This document shows, piece after piece, positions 26,519 to 34,511 of a stretch of DNA of 64,000 nucleotides (position 1 is the first letter of the stretch; each line of letters begins with the position of its first letter). The stretch covers positions 1 through 64,000 of the forward strand of contig NZ_JAJSEC010000008.1 in assembly GCF_021272185.1 (NCBI RefSeq), written 5' to 3'. Below the pieces are notes generated by a model. The model did no database searches and was not told the origin of the DNA. It saw nothing but the letters and a program-made list of their open reading frames with translations. The position numbers and the translations under genes are program-made. Origin of the DNA: Roseivivax sp. GX 12232. Its GTDB lineage: Bacteria; Pseudomonadota; Alphaproteobacteria; Rhodobacterales; Rhodobacteraceae.

Positions 26519-27334
26519 GCCAAAGTATGGATAAAAAAGAGTGATTGTGGTGTGTTACCCCGCAACCTCCGGCATTGGGGCAGAAACGTGACATTAGTCC
26601 ATCGTAAGGCGGACATCGTGTTTCCCGAACTCGAGCGCGACCCGCTTGAGAGGGAGATTCGCAAGGAGACCGCCAGATCATCGCGGGAAAATTCCGTTCC
26701 CGACGCGCTGAAATCCAGCGAGCCGCGGCTGCGTTCGACGGTTCTTTCGGTGCACAATCAACATCATTACGGCGAATTGTATCTCGACTTCCTGCGGGCG
26801 CGCCACCGGGTGTTCATCCAGGGCAAACAATGGGATCTGCCCGAGGAGCGCGGGCTGGAGTTCGATCAATACGATACGCCGCAGGCGCGCAACATCGTTG
26901 TGCACGAGTTCGGCGAGGTCATGGCCGGGATCCGCATCCTGCCGACCAAGGCGCGCTGCGGCTGCTACAGCTACATGCTGCGCGACGCCCAGAACGGGCT
27001 TCTGACCGACATCCCCTCTTACGTGCTCTATGAAAAGGCGCCGGTGGTCGACCACATCTGGGAGGCGACGCGGCTTTTCCTGTCGCCCGAGGTGCCCTCG
27101 GACCGGCGCATTGGCGTGCAGACGCGGCTGATGGGGGCCATGGCCGAAGCCGCCGTGGCCGAAGGCGCGACGCATGTGATCGGCATCGTGCCGGCGGTCT
27201 TCCAGCGCTGGATGGCGCGGCTGGGCATGGGCGCCCTGCCGCTGGGCCCCCGGCTCGAGATCGACGGCGACCGCACCCAGGCCGCGGCCATGCATGTGGC
27301 GGCGGTGGCCACGCCGAAGCGGCAATTGCACTGA
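26492..27334 (+). CDS. Acyl-homoserine lactone synthase (LuxI family)
   Basis: The autoinducer synthase fold is clear from about codon 80 onward. RARHRVFIQGKQWDLPE contains the conserved Arg, Phe and Trp; GLEFDQYDT holds the conserved Glu/Asp. GEVMAGIRILPT supplies the conserved Arg before the strand, and VVDHIWEATRLFLS the Glu-Ala-x-Arg motif. It joins an acyl chain from acyl-ACP to the amino group of S-adenosylmethionine. The start is uncertain. The ATG at 26492 gives 280 residues, long for the family (about 200-230), and the first 30 codons are AT-rich and atypical; a GTG at 26588 is an alternative. If the later start is right, the inverted repeat at 26478-26518 lies upstream. No LuxR gene is adjacent. 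Confidence 0.88.
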   Translation: MTLKLFENVAKVWIKKSDCGVLPRNLRHWGRNVTLVHRKADIVFPELERDPLEREIRKETARSSRENSVPDALKSSEPRLRSTVLSVHNQHHYGELYLDFLRARHRVFIQGKQWDLPEERGLEFDQYDTPQARNIVVHEFGEVMAGIRILPTKARCGCYSYMLRDAQNGLLTDIPSYVLYEKAPVVDHIWEATRLFLSPEVPSDRRIGVQTRLMGAMAEAAVAEGATHVIGIVPAVFQRWMARLGMGALPLGPRLEIDGDRTQAAAMHVAAVATPKRQLH

Positions 27335-27349
27335 CATCATGTTCGGCGC

Positions 27350-27371
27350 GGCCGGGCAGAGACGCCCGGCC
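27350..27371. terminator. Hairpin between convergent genes
   Basis: An 8-bp perfect stem GGCCGGGC...GCCCGGCC with a 6-nt loop, in the 40-bp gap between the AHL synthase and the convergent small secreted protein gene. It lacks a T-run, so its efficiency is doubtful. Confidence 0.45.
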
Positions 27372-27374
27372 ATC

Positions 27375-27731
27375 TCAAAGCGTCTCGTCTCGCGCGGGGT
27401 CCGCCGGGCCGCCGCGCGTGTCGGCGGGGGCGGCCTTCGGCGCCATCTCCTGCCAGCCCTCACCCATGGCGACGATGCAGGCCTGGCCGTTGGCATAGCT
27501 CTGCACCAGCGTCCAGGCGCCGCTCTCCGGCCTGACCCAGACCTCAAGCACCACGTCCGGCCCGCGGATGCCGCGGTTCTCGAGCCGCGCGCCCTGGCTC
27601 CGTTCGAGCCGCTCGACCATCTGCGCGCGGGGCGCGCAGAGCACATCGGCGATCCGCGCCGCCGCCGGGCCCGGCTGGGCGGCAAGAACGGTCAGCGCGA
27701 GGCAGGCCGGGATCGGGCGCGGCGTGGTCAT
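27375..27731 (-). CDS. Small secreted protein of unknown function, possible Pho-regulon member
   Basis: A 118-residue protein with a signal peptide (about 1-25, cleavage near PAAA-R). The mature part has one Cys pair candidate (Cys32 and Cys84), a central segment that looks like beta strands (DVVLEVWVRPESGAWTLVQ, about 59-77), and a Pro/Ala-rich disordered tail. I do not recognise a family. A Pho-box-like sequence lies 31 bp upstream in the correct orientation, which suggests induction by phosphate starvation together with the divergent phn transport genes. The reading frame has host-like codon use. Confidence 0.7.
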   Translation of the reverse strand: MTTPRPIPACLALTVLAAQPGPAAARIADVLCAPRAQMVERLERSQGARLENRGIRGPDVVLEVWVRPESGAWTLVQSYANGQACIVAMGEGWQEMAPKAAPADTRGGPADPARDETL

Positions 27732-27761
27732 GGCCCGAGCCTAGCACCGCCGCGCCGTCAT

Positions 27762-27779
27762 GTAACAGTTTTCTGACAA
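27762..27779 (-). promoter_or_regulatory. Pho-box-like site
   Basis: On the minus strand the site reads TTGTCAG-AAAA-CTGTTAC, two 7-bp half-sites at 11-bp spacing with an A4 linker, close to the PhoB consensus CTGTCAT-AWAW-CTGTMAY. It faces the small secreted protein gene (31 bp away) and lies 147 bp upstream of phnC. Nearer phnC, degenerate GT-starting half-sites recur every 11 bp at 27845, 27856, 27867 and 27878, which may be a weaker array. Confidence 0.6.
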
Positions 27780-27925
27780 GCCCCCGGCGCGCCCTTCCCA
27801 CGCCGCGCAAAGCCCCCGCGCCGTTACAAATCCGACATCGAAACGTGACCGAGACGTCTCACAACTGTCGCTGTTCCGTTGTCTGCCGCCGGTAGGTGCC
27901 CCCCAACGACGAACAGGGGGTAGCA

Positions 27926-28735
27926 ATGCTGACGATTGACGCGCTGACCAAGCGCTTCGGCCCGAAGACGGCGGTCGACGCCGTGTCCATCCAGGTCGAC
28001 AAGCCCGCGATGATCGGCATCATCGGCCGCTCGGGGGCGGGCAAATCCACCTTCCTGCGCATGCTCAACCGGCTGACCGACGCCAGCGCCGGGCGCATCC
28101 TCTTCGAGGGCGAGGAGGTCACCCGCCTCTCGGGCCGCGCCCGCCGCGCCTGGCAGTCGCGCTGCGCGATGATCTTCCAGCAGTTCAACCTGGTGCCGCG
28201 CATGGACGTGGTCTCCAACGTGCTGCACGGCACGCTGAACCGCCAGCCCAGCCTGGCGACGATGTTCAACCTCTACCCCCAGGCCGACATTCACCGCGCC
28301 ATCGAGATCCTCGACCGGCTCGGCATCGTCGAGGAGGCGCCGAAACGCGCCGAGGCGCTCTCGGGCGGGCAGCAGCAGCGGGTCGCCATCGCGCGGGCGC
28401 TGATGCAGGACCCCGCGGTGATCCTGGCCGACGAGCCGATCGCCTCGCTCGATCCGATGAACGCCCAGGTGGTCATGCAGTCGCTGCGCCGCATCCACGA
28501 AGAGGACGGCCGGCTGGTGATCGCCAACCTGCACACGCTCGATACCGCGCGGCGCTACTGCGACCGGGTGATCGGCATGCGCGACGGCCGCGTCGTCTTC
28601 GACGGCACGCCCGCGCAGCTCACCGCCGGGGTCGCCCGCGACATCTACGGCGCGGGGGCGGATTTCTCGGAAGCCGCCACCTCGACCGCGCTCGAAACCC
28701 TGGACAGGTCCGCCCGACAGCGGGTCCCGGCCTGA
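27926..28735 (+). CDS. phnC: Phosphonate ABC transporter, ATP-binding protein
   Basis: A 269-residue ABC ATPase. Walker [10 protein letters not shown] (about 34-42), Q-loop in [19 protein letters not shown], signature [16 protein letters not shown], Walker [14 protein letters not shown] and switch His in [11 protein letters not shown]. The [17 protein letters not shown] insertion is diagnostic for PhnC. The ATG at 27926 follows CAGGGGGTAGCA. It powers import of phosphonates with PhnD and the two PhnE permeases and is the first gene of the transport operon. Confidence 0.95.
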   Translation: MLTIDALTKRFGPKTAVDAVSIQVDKPAMIGIIGRSGAGKSTFLRMLNRLTDASAGRILFEGEEVTRLSGRARRAWQSRCAMIFQQFNLVPRMDVVSNVLHGTLNRQPSLATMFNLYPQADIHRAIEILDRLGIVEEAPKRAEALSGGQQQRVAIARALMQDPAVILADEPIASLDPMNAQVVMQSLRRIHEEDGRLVIANLHTLDTARRYCDRVIGMRDGRVVFDGTPAQLTAGVARDIYGAGADFSEAATSTALETLDRSARQRVPA

Positions 28736-28799
28736 GCCAGTATCCCGCCCGCAGGAGCCGCGGGCCCATCCGTTCATCACGACGTCAATGGAGAGACAG

Positions 28800-29711
28800 A
28801 TGAAGACCACCCTTGCCTTCGCCCTCGCGGCCGGCACCTGCCTCGGCACCACCGCCATGGGCCAGGAGATCGACGAGTTCCGCATCGGCATCCTCGGCGG
28901 CGAGAACGCCCAGGACCGGCTGAACAGCTACAGCTGCCTGCAGGACTATGCCGCCGAGGCCCTCGGCGTCGAGGTCAAGCTCTTTGCCCCGGCCGACTAC
29001 AACGGCGTGATCCAGGGTCTCCTGGGCGGCACCATCGACATGGCCTGGCTCGGCGCCTCGGCCTATGCGGCGACCTACCTGCAGGCCCCCGAGGCGGTGG
29101 AGCCGGTGCTGGTGAAGGTCAACAACGACGGCTCGATCGGCTACCACTCGATCGGCTTCGCCCGGAAGGACGCGGGCATCGCCTCGCTCGAGGACATGGC
29201 CGACAAGGTCTTCGGCTTCGGCGATCCGAACTCGACCTCGGGCTACCTGATCCCCTCGATCGAGATCCCCCAGGAGGGCGCCGAGATCACCATGGAGCCC
29301 GGCGAATACTTCGCCGACGTGGTCTTCACCGGCGGCCACGAACAGACCATCGTCGCGGTCAACAACGGCGACATCGACGCCGGCGTGACCTGGGCCGACG
29401 GCCAGGGCAACTGGGAAGACGGCTACAACTCCGGCGCGCTGCGCAAGGCCGTGGACGCGGGCCTCGTGGACATGAACGAGCTGGTCCAGATCTGGCAGTC
29501 CAAGGTCATCCCCGAGGGCCCGGTGGTGCTGCGCCAGGCCCTGCCCCAGGAGGTGAAGGCCACCATGACCGAGCTGGTCGACGGTCTGCACGAGCGTGAC
29601 GAGGACTGCGCCTACGGCGTGGCCGCGGGCGACACCCTGGGCTTCCAGCCGGTGACCCACGACACCTACCTGTCGATCATCGAGGCCCGGAAGGCGGCGA
29701 TCGGCGGCTGA
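28800..29711 (+). CDS. phnD: Phosphonate-binding periplasmic protein
   Basis: A 303-residue solute-binding protein. Signal peptide 1-22. The mature opening FRIGILGGENAQDRL and the block DYNGVIQGLLGGTIDMAWLGASAYA are classic for PhnD. FGDPNSTSGYLIPS carries the Ser-Thr-Ser that binds the phosphonate oxygens, and HEQTIVAVNNGDIDAGVTWADG follows. GGAGAG just upstream selects the ATG at 28800 over one at 28788. It delivers phosphonates such as 2-aminoethylphosphonate to the permease. Confidence 0.96.
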   Translation: MKTTLAFALAAGTCLGTTAMGQEIDEFRIGILGGENAQDRLNSYSCLQDYAAEALGVEVKLFAPADYNGVIQGLLGGTIDMAWLGASAYAATYLQAPEAVEPVLVKVNNDGSIGYHSIGFARKDAGIASLEDMADKVFGFGDPNSTSGYLIPSIEIPQEGAEITMEPGEYFADVVFTGGHEQTIVAVNNGDIDAGVTWADGQGNWEDGYNSGALRKAVDAGLVDMNELVQIWQSKVIPEGPVVLRQALPQEVKATMTELVDGLHERDEDCAYGVAAGDTLGFQPVTHDTYLSIIEARKAAIGG

Positions 29712-29732
29712 TCCCGCCCGACGCCCCCGACC

Positions 29733-29776
29733 GGCGCGCGCCCCGGGCCAGGCACAGGCCCCGGGGCGCGCGCGCG
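29733..29776 (+). promoter_or_regulatory. Long GC hairpin between phnD and phnE
   Basis: The arms GGCGCGCGCCCCGGGCC and GGCCCCGGGGCGCGCGCGCC pair over about 17 bp with small bulges around a 7-nt loop. There is no T-run. Such hairpins after a binding-protein gene commonly protect the upstream mRNA and lower expression of the permease genes. Confidence 0.55.
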
Positions 29777-29818
29777 CCAGCGCCCAGACCGACGCCGACC
29801 CGACCGAGGCCCCCGACA

Positions 29819-30697
29819 ATGACAGACGTCCCCCCGACCGCCCCGGACCGCGGGCCGGTCCACCAGGTCCGTGACAGCTACATGGCCGAGCTGCAGCGCC
29901 GCCGCCTCTACGGCGGGCTGACGCTGATGATCTTCGCCCTGCTGATGGTCTCGGGCTTCATGGTCGCCAACGACCGCAACGCCGGCGGCTTCTGGTCCGG
30001 CATCTCCCAGGTCGGCGACTACCCCGCCGAGGTCCTGGCCGAGGCCTGGGCGATGCGCGCCGATCTGCCCGCGCTCCTGGCCGAGTTCTTCCCCGCCCTG
30101 ATCGAGACCCTGAACATCGCCGCCGTCTCCACGCTGATCGGCGCGGCGGCGGGGCTTCTCTTGTCGCTCCTCTCCACCCGCGGACTGGCGCGCTGGCCGC
30201 GGCTCATCGGGCTCTTCCGCCGGATCATGGACGTGATGCGCGCGGTGCCCGAGATCGTCGTGGCGCTGATGCTGATCTTCGTCCTGGGCGGCGGGCCGGT
30301 GCCGGCGATGATCGCCATCGCCATCCACACCGCCGGCGCGCTTGGCAAGCTTTTCTCCGAGGTGGCCGAGAACGCCGATCTGAAACCCGTCGAGGGGCTC
30401 GCCTCGACCGGCGCCACCTGGGCGCAGCGGATGTGGCTGGGCGTGTTGCCGCAGGTCGCGCCGAATTACCTGAGCTACGCGCTCCTGCGCTTCGAGATCA
30501 ACATCCGCGCCTCGGCGATCCTGGGCTTCGTCGGCGCCGGCGGGCTGGGCTACGAGCTGCGCAACGCCATGGCCTGGGGCCCCGGCCGCTTCGACGAGGC
30601 GGCGGCAATCTTCCTGTTGCTCTTCGGCGCCATCGTCTTCTTCGACCAGCTTTCCAGCCGCACCCGCAACCGCCTCACGGAGGGGCAGCGCGCATGA
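29819..30697 (+). CDS. phnE: Phosphonate ABC transporter permease (first PhnE)
   Basis: A 292-residue permease with about six membrane helices. The conserved inner-membrane signature LIETLNIAAVSTLIGAAAGL, the PhnE block RRIMDVMRAVPEIVVALM, and the EAA loop (LASTGATWAQRMWLGVLPQV) that docks PhnC are all present, as is the C-terminal ILGFVGAGGLGYELRN. It ends in an ATGA overlap with the second permease gene; the two are expected to form a heterodimer. Confidence 0.94.
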   Translation: MTDVPPTAPDRGPVHQVRDSYMAELQRRRLYGGLTLMIFALLMVSGFMVANDRNAGGFWSGISQVGDYPAEVLAEAWAMRADLPALLAEFFPALIETLNIAAVSTLIGAAAGLLLSLLSTRGLARWPRLIGLFRRIMDVMRAVPEIVVALMLIFVLGGGPVPAMIAIAIHTAGALGKLFSEVAENADLKPVEGLASTGATWAQRMWLGVLPQVAPNYLSYALLRFEINIRASAILGFVGAGGLGYELRNAMAWGPGRFDEAAAIFLLLFGAIVFFDQLSSRTRNRLTEGQRA

Positions 30698-32007
30698 CCA
30701 CCACGACGCTCGAGACCGCCCGGCAGGACGCCGATAGGCTCTTCGCCCGCAAGCGCCTGACCGCGCTGGCCCTGCCGGTGCTGGTGCTGGCCTATTTCAC
30801 CTATATCGTCTTCGCCTTCGACATCCCCGGGCTCGCCAAGCGCGCGGATTGGGACAACGCCGTGACGCTGGCCTCGGACAGCTGGTCCTACAAGGTGCAT
30901 GTCACCCGCGACGCCCGCTCGGGCGAGATGGACTACGCCGTCGAGGGCGAGCGCAAGGGCGCCTATCCCGAGGGCGCGCGCCCGGCCTGGGTCACCGGCG
31001 AGGAGACCCTGAGCGTGGCGCTCGGCCCCGCCCACGAGGTGCGGCTCCTGCCCGGCAACCGCACCGAGGTCGCGGTGCCCGGTCACCCGCTGATCGAGAT
31101 CGCCACCGAGGGCCGGGAGGTCACGACCAACCTCACGGACACGCCGCCCGACTGGATCAGCGCCTCCTCGCGCCGCGTGGCGATCACCACCGAGGAAGGG
31201 CGGATCACCGTCACCGGCACCAAGACCGAGATCTTCAACTATTTCCCCGGCTGGGAGCTCTTCTTCTTCACCTTCGAGAGCCCCTATCACGGCCACAGCC
31301 TGGGCCGGATCCTCTGGGGCGAGCGCATCGACCCGGCGCGGGCCAACCTCGTGGGCGCGTTGCAGGACGTCTGGAACAACCCGATGTGGCGCCACAAGGA
31401 CGTGGCCTGGGCCATCGGCGAGACCATTCTCATGGCTTTTCTCGGCACCTTCGGCGCGGCGCTGGTCGCCCTGCCGCTGGCCTTCCTCGGCGCCAAGCGC
31501 TTCGCGCCGCTGACCTCGCTGCGCTTCGCGATGCGGCGGATCTTCGACTTCGTGCGCGGCGTCGACGCGCTGATCTGGACGGTGGTCCTGTCGCGCGCCT
31601 TCGGGCCCGGCCCGCTGACCGGCGCGCTGGCGATCCTGGTCACCGATACCGGCACCTTCGGCAAGATCTTCTCGGAGGCGCTGGAGAACGTCGAGGAGAA
31701 GCAGATCGAGGGCGTCTCCTCCACCGGGGCCAAGCCCCTGCAACGCTACCGCTTCGGGGTGCTGCCCCAGGTGGTGCCGGTGCTCCTGAGCCAGATCCTC
31801 TATTTCCTGGAATCGAACACCCGCTCGGCCACGATCATCGGGGCGATCACCGGCGGCGGCATCGGGCTGATGCTGACCCAGGCGATCCAGACCCAGAAGG
31901 ACTGGGAAGAGGTCGCCTATTACATCGTGCTGATCGTGCTCATGGTCATGGCGATGGACTGGCTCTCGGGCAAGCTGCGCGGGCGGCTGATCAAGAGGTC
32001 GCAGTGA
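30694..32007 (+). CDS. phnE: Phosphonate ABC transporter permease (second PhnE, with large insert)
   Basis: A 437-residue permease. The C-terminal 220 residues match PhnE (ETILMAFLGTFGAALVALPLAFLG; RRIFDFVRGVDALIWTVV; EAA loop VSSTGAKPLQRYRFGVLPQV; TIIGAITGGGIGLML). Between helix 1 (about 22-42) and the core lies a soluble insert of about 150 residues, predicted periplasmic and beta-rich, which is longer than in the first permease. It starts inside the stop of the first phnE. Longer second permeases are known in alphaproteobacterial phn operons. Confidence 0.93.
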   Translation: MTTTTLETARQDADRLFARKRLTALALPVLVLAYFTYIVFAFDIPGLAKRADWDNAVTLASDSWSYKVHVTRDARSGEMDYAVEGERKGAYPEGARPAWVTGEETLSVALGPAHEVRLLPGNRTEVAVPGHPLIEIATEGREVTTNLTDTPPDWISASSRRVAITTEEGRITVTGTKTEIFNYFPGWELFFFTFESPYHGHSLGRILWGERIDPARANLVGALQDVWNNPMWRHKDVAWAIGETILMAFLGTFGAALVALPLAFLGAKRFAPLTSLRFAMRRIFDFVRGVDALIWTVVLSRAFGPGPLTGALAILVTDTGTFGKIFSEALENVEEKQIEGVSSTGAKPLQRYRFGVLPQVVPVLLSQILYFLESNTRSATIIGAITGGGIGLMLTQAIQTQKDWEEVAYYIVLIVLMVMAMDWLSGKLRGRLIKRSQ

Positions 32008-32008
32008 C

Positions 32009-32626
32009 ATGGCCCGGCTGAGCCCCGACCGCCCCTATCTGCACCCCGAGTGCGAGCTGACCGAGAGCACCTTCGGGCGCTACGTCGAGATCGGCCGCGG
32101 CAGCCGGATCGCCTATGCGACGCTCGGGGATTATTCCTACTGCGACCGCTACGCCGATATCGCCAACGCCGAGGTCGGCAAGTTTGCCAATATCGCGAGC
32201 TTCAGCCGCATCGGCGCGACCGACCACCCGCTGGAGACGGCGGCCTGCCATCACTTCCTCTACCGCTCCTCGGACTACTGGGACGACGCGGATGTGGACG
32301 CCGAATTCTTCGCCCGGAGGCGGGCGCGGCTGGCGCGGATCGGGCATGACACCTGGATCGGCCATGGCGCTTTGGTGAAACCCGAGGTGACGCTGGGCCA
32401 TGGCGCGGTGGTCGCGGCGGGCGCGGTGGTGACCCGCGACGTGGCGCCCTACACGATCGTCGCGGGCACCCCGGCGCGCGAGATCCGTCGCCGCCAGCCC
32501 GCGGATCTGGCCGAGCGGCTCATGGCGCTGGCCTGGTGGGACTGGGACCACGCAAAGCTGCGCGCCGCGCTGCCGGATTTCCGGGCGCTCTCCGCCCCGG
32601 CTTTCCTGGAGAAATACGGGGGCTGA
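32009..32626 (+). CDS. Phosphonate-operon acetyltransferase (left-handed beta-helix)
   Basis: A 205-residue hexapeptide-repeat acyltransferase. Strands such as IGRGSRIAYATLGDYSYC and VGKFANIASFSRIG build the left-handed beta helix, and DTWIGHGALVKPEVTLGHGAVVAAGAVVTRDVAPYTIVAGTPA (about 112-154) is the typical CoA-binding end. Members of this type next to phn genes are annotated as phosphonate metabolism acetyltransferases of the DapH/chloramphenicol-acetyltransferase-like group; acetylation of aminoalkylphosphonates is the usual suggestion. It follows phnE by 1 nt and ends convergent to phnF. Confidence 0.85.
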   Translation: MARLSPDRPYLHPECELTESTFGRYVEIGRGSRIAYATLGDYSYCDRYADIANAEVGKFANIASFSRIGATDHPLETAACHHFLYRSSDYWDDADVDAEFFARRRARLARIGHDTWIGHGALVKPEVTLGHGAVVAAGAVVTRDVAPYTIVAGTPAREIRRRQPADLAERLMALAWWDWDHAKLRAALPDFRALSAPAFLEKYGG

Positions 32627-32672
32627 GGCGCGGGGCGCGGCCTGTGCGCCCCCTGACCGACCCTCGCCCGCC

Positions 32673-33410
32673 TCAGCCCTCGGGGCCCAGCGTCAGCGTC
32701 ACGCGGTCGCCCGCGAAGAAGGTCCGGCCGAACTCCACAGGCACGCCCTCGGGATCGATGTTCACGCCGGTGGACCGCAGCAGCGGCGCGCCCTCGCGGA
32801 GTTGCAGGTGCAGCGCCTGGGTCGCATCGGCCAGGACCGCCGTCAGCCGCGTGCTGGCGCGGGTGAAATCCGCCACGCCCGCGCGGCGCAGCGCCGGAGA
32901 GACGCCGGGCTCCTCGGCCAGCGCCTCGGCGAGGCCGGGCAGCCGCGCGGCGGGAAAAAGGCTCTCGAAGACCGCGATGGGCTGGCCGTCCGAAAGCGAC
33001 AGCCCGTGGTAGGCCACCACCGGATCCCCCGGCGCGAGCTCGAGCGCCCGGGCCTCACCCTCGGTCGCCGCGCGGGTCTCGATCTGCAGGGGGCGCTTCT
33101 CGGGCTGCCGCCCCGCCGCCAGGAGGTTCTCGCGGAAGCGCACCCGCCGCCCGATCGGGTAATCGGTGGGCCGCGCCGACACGAAGGCGCCTGCGCCGCG
33201 GCGGCTGCGCACCAGCCCCTCCTCGGTCAGCGCCGCCAGCGCGTGGCGCACCGTGTGGCGGTTCACCCCGAAGCGTTCCGACAGCGCCGCCTCGGTCGGC
33301 AGCTTGTCCCCCGGCGCGTAGCGCCCGTCCGAGATGTCCGAGCGCAGCGCCGTGGCGATGGCCTGCCAAAGCGGCGTCCGTCCGCCGGATCCTGTCTTCG
33401 CGTCACGCAA
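32673..33410 (-). CDS. phnF: GntR/HutC-family repressor PhnF
   Basis: A 245-residue regulator. The N-terminal winged helix-turn-helix (about 10-75) contains SDGRYAPGDKLPTEAALSER and the recognition helix region VNRHTVRHALAALTEEGLV. The C-terminal UbiC-transcription-regulator-associated effector domain (about 90-240) ends VEFGRTFFAGDRVTLT. It is divergent from phnG with an 82-bp gap, as expected for the local repressor of C-P lyase genes. The effector is likely a phosphonate or phosphate ester. Confidence 0.92.
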   Translation of the reverse strand: MRDAKTGSGGRTPLWQAIATALRSDISDGRYAPGDKLPTEAALSERFGVNRHTVRHALAALTEEGLVRSRRGAGAFVSARPTDYPIGRRVRFRENLLAAGRQPEKRPLQIETRAATEGEARALELAPGDPVVAYHGLSLSDGQPIAVFESLFPAARLPGLAEALAEEPGVSPALRRAGVADFTRASTRLTAVLADATQALHLQLREGAPLLRSTGVNIDPEGVPVEFGRTFFAGDRVTLTLGPEG

Positions 33411-33456
33411 GTTTCACAAAACTCCTCTGGCCTCGCAGGGGGCAATCTGCGATGAT

Positions 33457-33478
33457 TTGTATAGTTGTCTAGTATAAC
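33457..33478. promoter_or_regulatory. AT-rich candidate operator/promoter between phnF and phnG
   Basis: TTGTATAGTTGTCTAGTATAAC is a sharply AT-rich island in GC-rich DNA, with the related segments TATAG and CTAGTATA facing each other. It resembles the TATAG-type half-sites of GntR/HutC regulators and includes a TATAAC that could be a -10 for phnG. Symmetry is imperfect. Confidence 0.45.
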
Positions 33479-33492
33479 GCGGATTTGTCGAG

Positions 33493-33948
33493 ATGGAAGA
33501 GCCAAACGCAGAAACCGCCGCCCGGAAGGTCCGGATGGGCCGCCTGGCCAAGGCGCCCGAAGGCCGCGTGGCGGCGCTGCTCGATGCCTGCCTGGACCGA
33601 CCCGGCTTCGACTGGCTGCGCGCCCCCGAGATCGGCAGCGTCATGGTGCGCGGCCGCGCCGGCGGCACCGGCCAGCCCTTCAACCTGGGCGAGGTCACGG
33701 TGACCCGCTGCGCGCTGCGGTTGGCCTCGGGCGAGGTCGGCCACGCCTACCTCAAGGGCCGTCGCAAGGCCGATGCCGAGGCCGCGGCCCTGGTCGACGC
33801 GCTGATGCAGACGGATGCGGCGGCGCGCCTGCAAAGCGGCGTGCTGGAGGTCCTCGAGGACGAGGCTCGCACTGCCCGCGCCAGCCGCGCCGCCCGCGCC
33901 GCGACCACCAAGGTCGATTTCTTCACCATGGTCCGGGGAGAGGATTGA
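33493..33948 (+). CDS. phnG: C-P lyase complex subunit PhnG
   Basis: A 151-residue subunit of the PhnGHIJ core complex that links phosphonate to ribose triphosphate. Family blocks MGRLAKAPEGRVAALLDACL (about 14-33), PEIGSVMVRGRAGGTGQPFNLGEVTVTRC and VGHAYLKGRRKADAEAAALVDAL (about 84-106) are present. The stop overlaps the phnH start as TGATG. It is the first gene of the lyase operon, divergent from phnF. Confidence 0.94.
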   Translation: MEEPNAETAARKVRMGRLAKAPEGRVAALLDACLDRPGFDWLRAPEIGSVMVRGRAGGTGQPFNLGEVTVTRCALRLASGEVGHAYLKGRRKADAEAAALVDALMQTDAAARLQSGVLEVLEDEARTARASRAARAATTKVDFFTMVRGED

Positions 33949-34511
33949 TGCAGGCCCATACCCTTGAAGGCGGTTTCGCCGCCCCGCCGCGCGAGGCCGC
34001 GCAGGCCTTTCGCAGCCTGATGGAGGCCATGGCCCGCCCCGGCACGATCCACGCGCTCGCGGGCGCATCCCCGCCGGCGCCGCTTTCGCCGGCGGCGGGC
34101 GCGGTGCTGCTGACGCTGGTCGACGGCACGACGCCGGTGCATCTGGCGGGCGCCGCCGATTGCGCCGAGGTGCGCCAGTGGCTGGCCTTCCACACCGGCG
34201 CGCCCGTGGTCGGCCCCGCCGAGGCCGCCTTTGCGCTCGGCACCTGGGAGGCGCTGGCGCCGCTCGACCGCTTCGCGCTGGGCACGCCGGAATACCCCGA
34301 CCGCTCGGCCACGCTGATCGTAGAGCTGCCGCATCTCGCCGCCGAGGGCGCGGTGCTCTCGGGTCCCGGCATCGAGACCACCGCCGCGCTGTCGCTGCCC
34401 GAGACCCGGGCCTTTTCCGAGAACCGCCGGCACTACCCGCTCGGGCGGGATTTCCTCTTCACCTGCGGGGCCCGGCTGGCTGCCCTGCCCCGCTCCACGG
34501 AGGTGCGCTGA
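33948..34511 (+). CDS. phnH: C-P lyase complex subunit PhnH
   Basis: A 187-residue subunit of the C-P lyase core. Recognisable blocks are AFRSLMEAMARPGTI near residue 20, LTLVDGTTPVHL and FALGTPEYPDRSATLIVELP (about 107-126), with the C-terminal HYPLGRDFLFTCG. The end overlaps the phnI start codon. The length is normal for PhnH. Confidence 0.94.
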   Translation: MQAHTLEGGFAAPPREAAQAFRSLMEAMARPGTIHALAGASPPAPLSPAAGAVLLTLVDGTTPVHLAGAADCAEVRQWLAFHTGAPVVGPAEAAFALGTWEALAPLDRFALGTPEYPDRSATLIVELPHLAAEGAVLSGPGIETTAALSLPETRAFSENRRHYPLGRDFLFTCGARLAALPRSTEVR

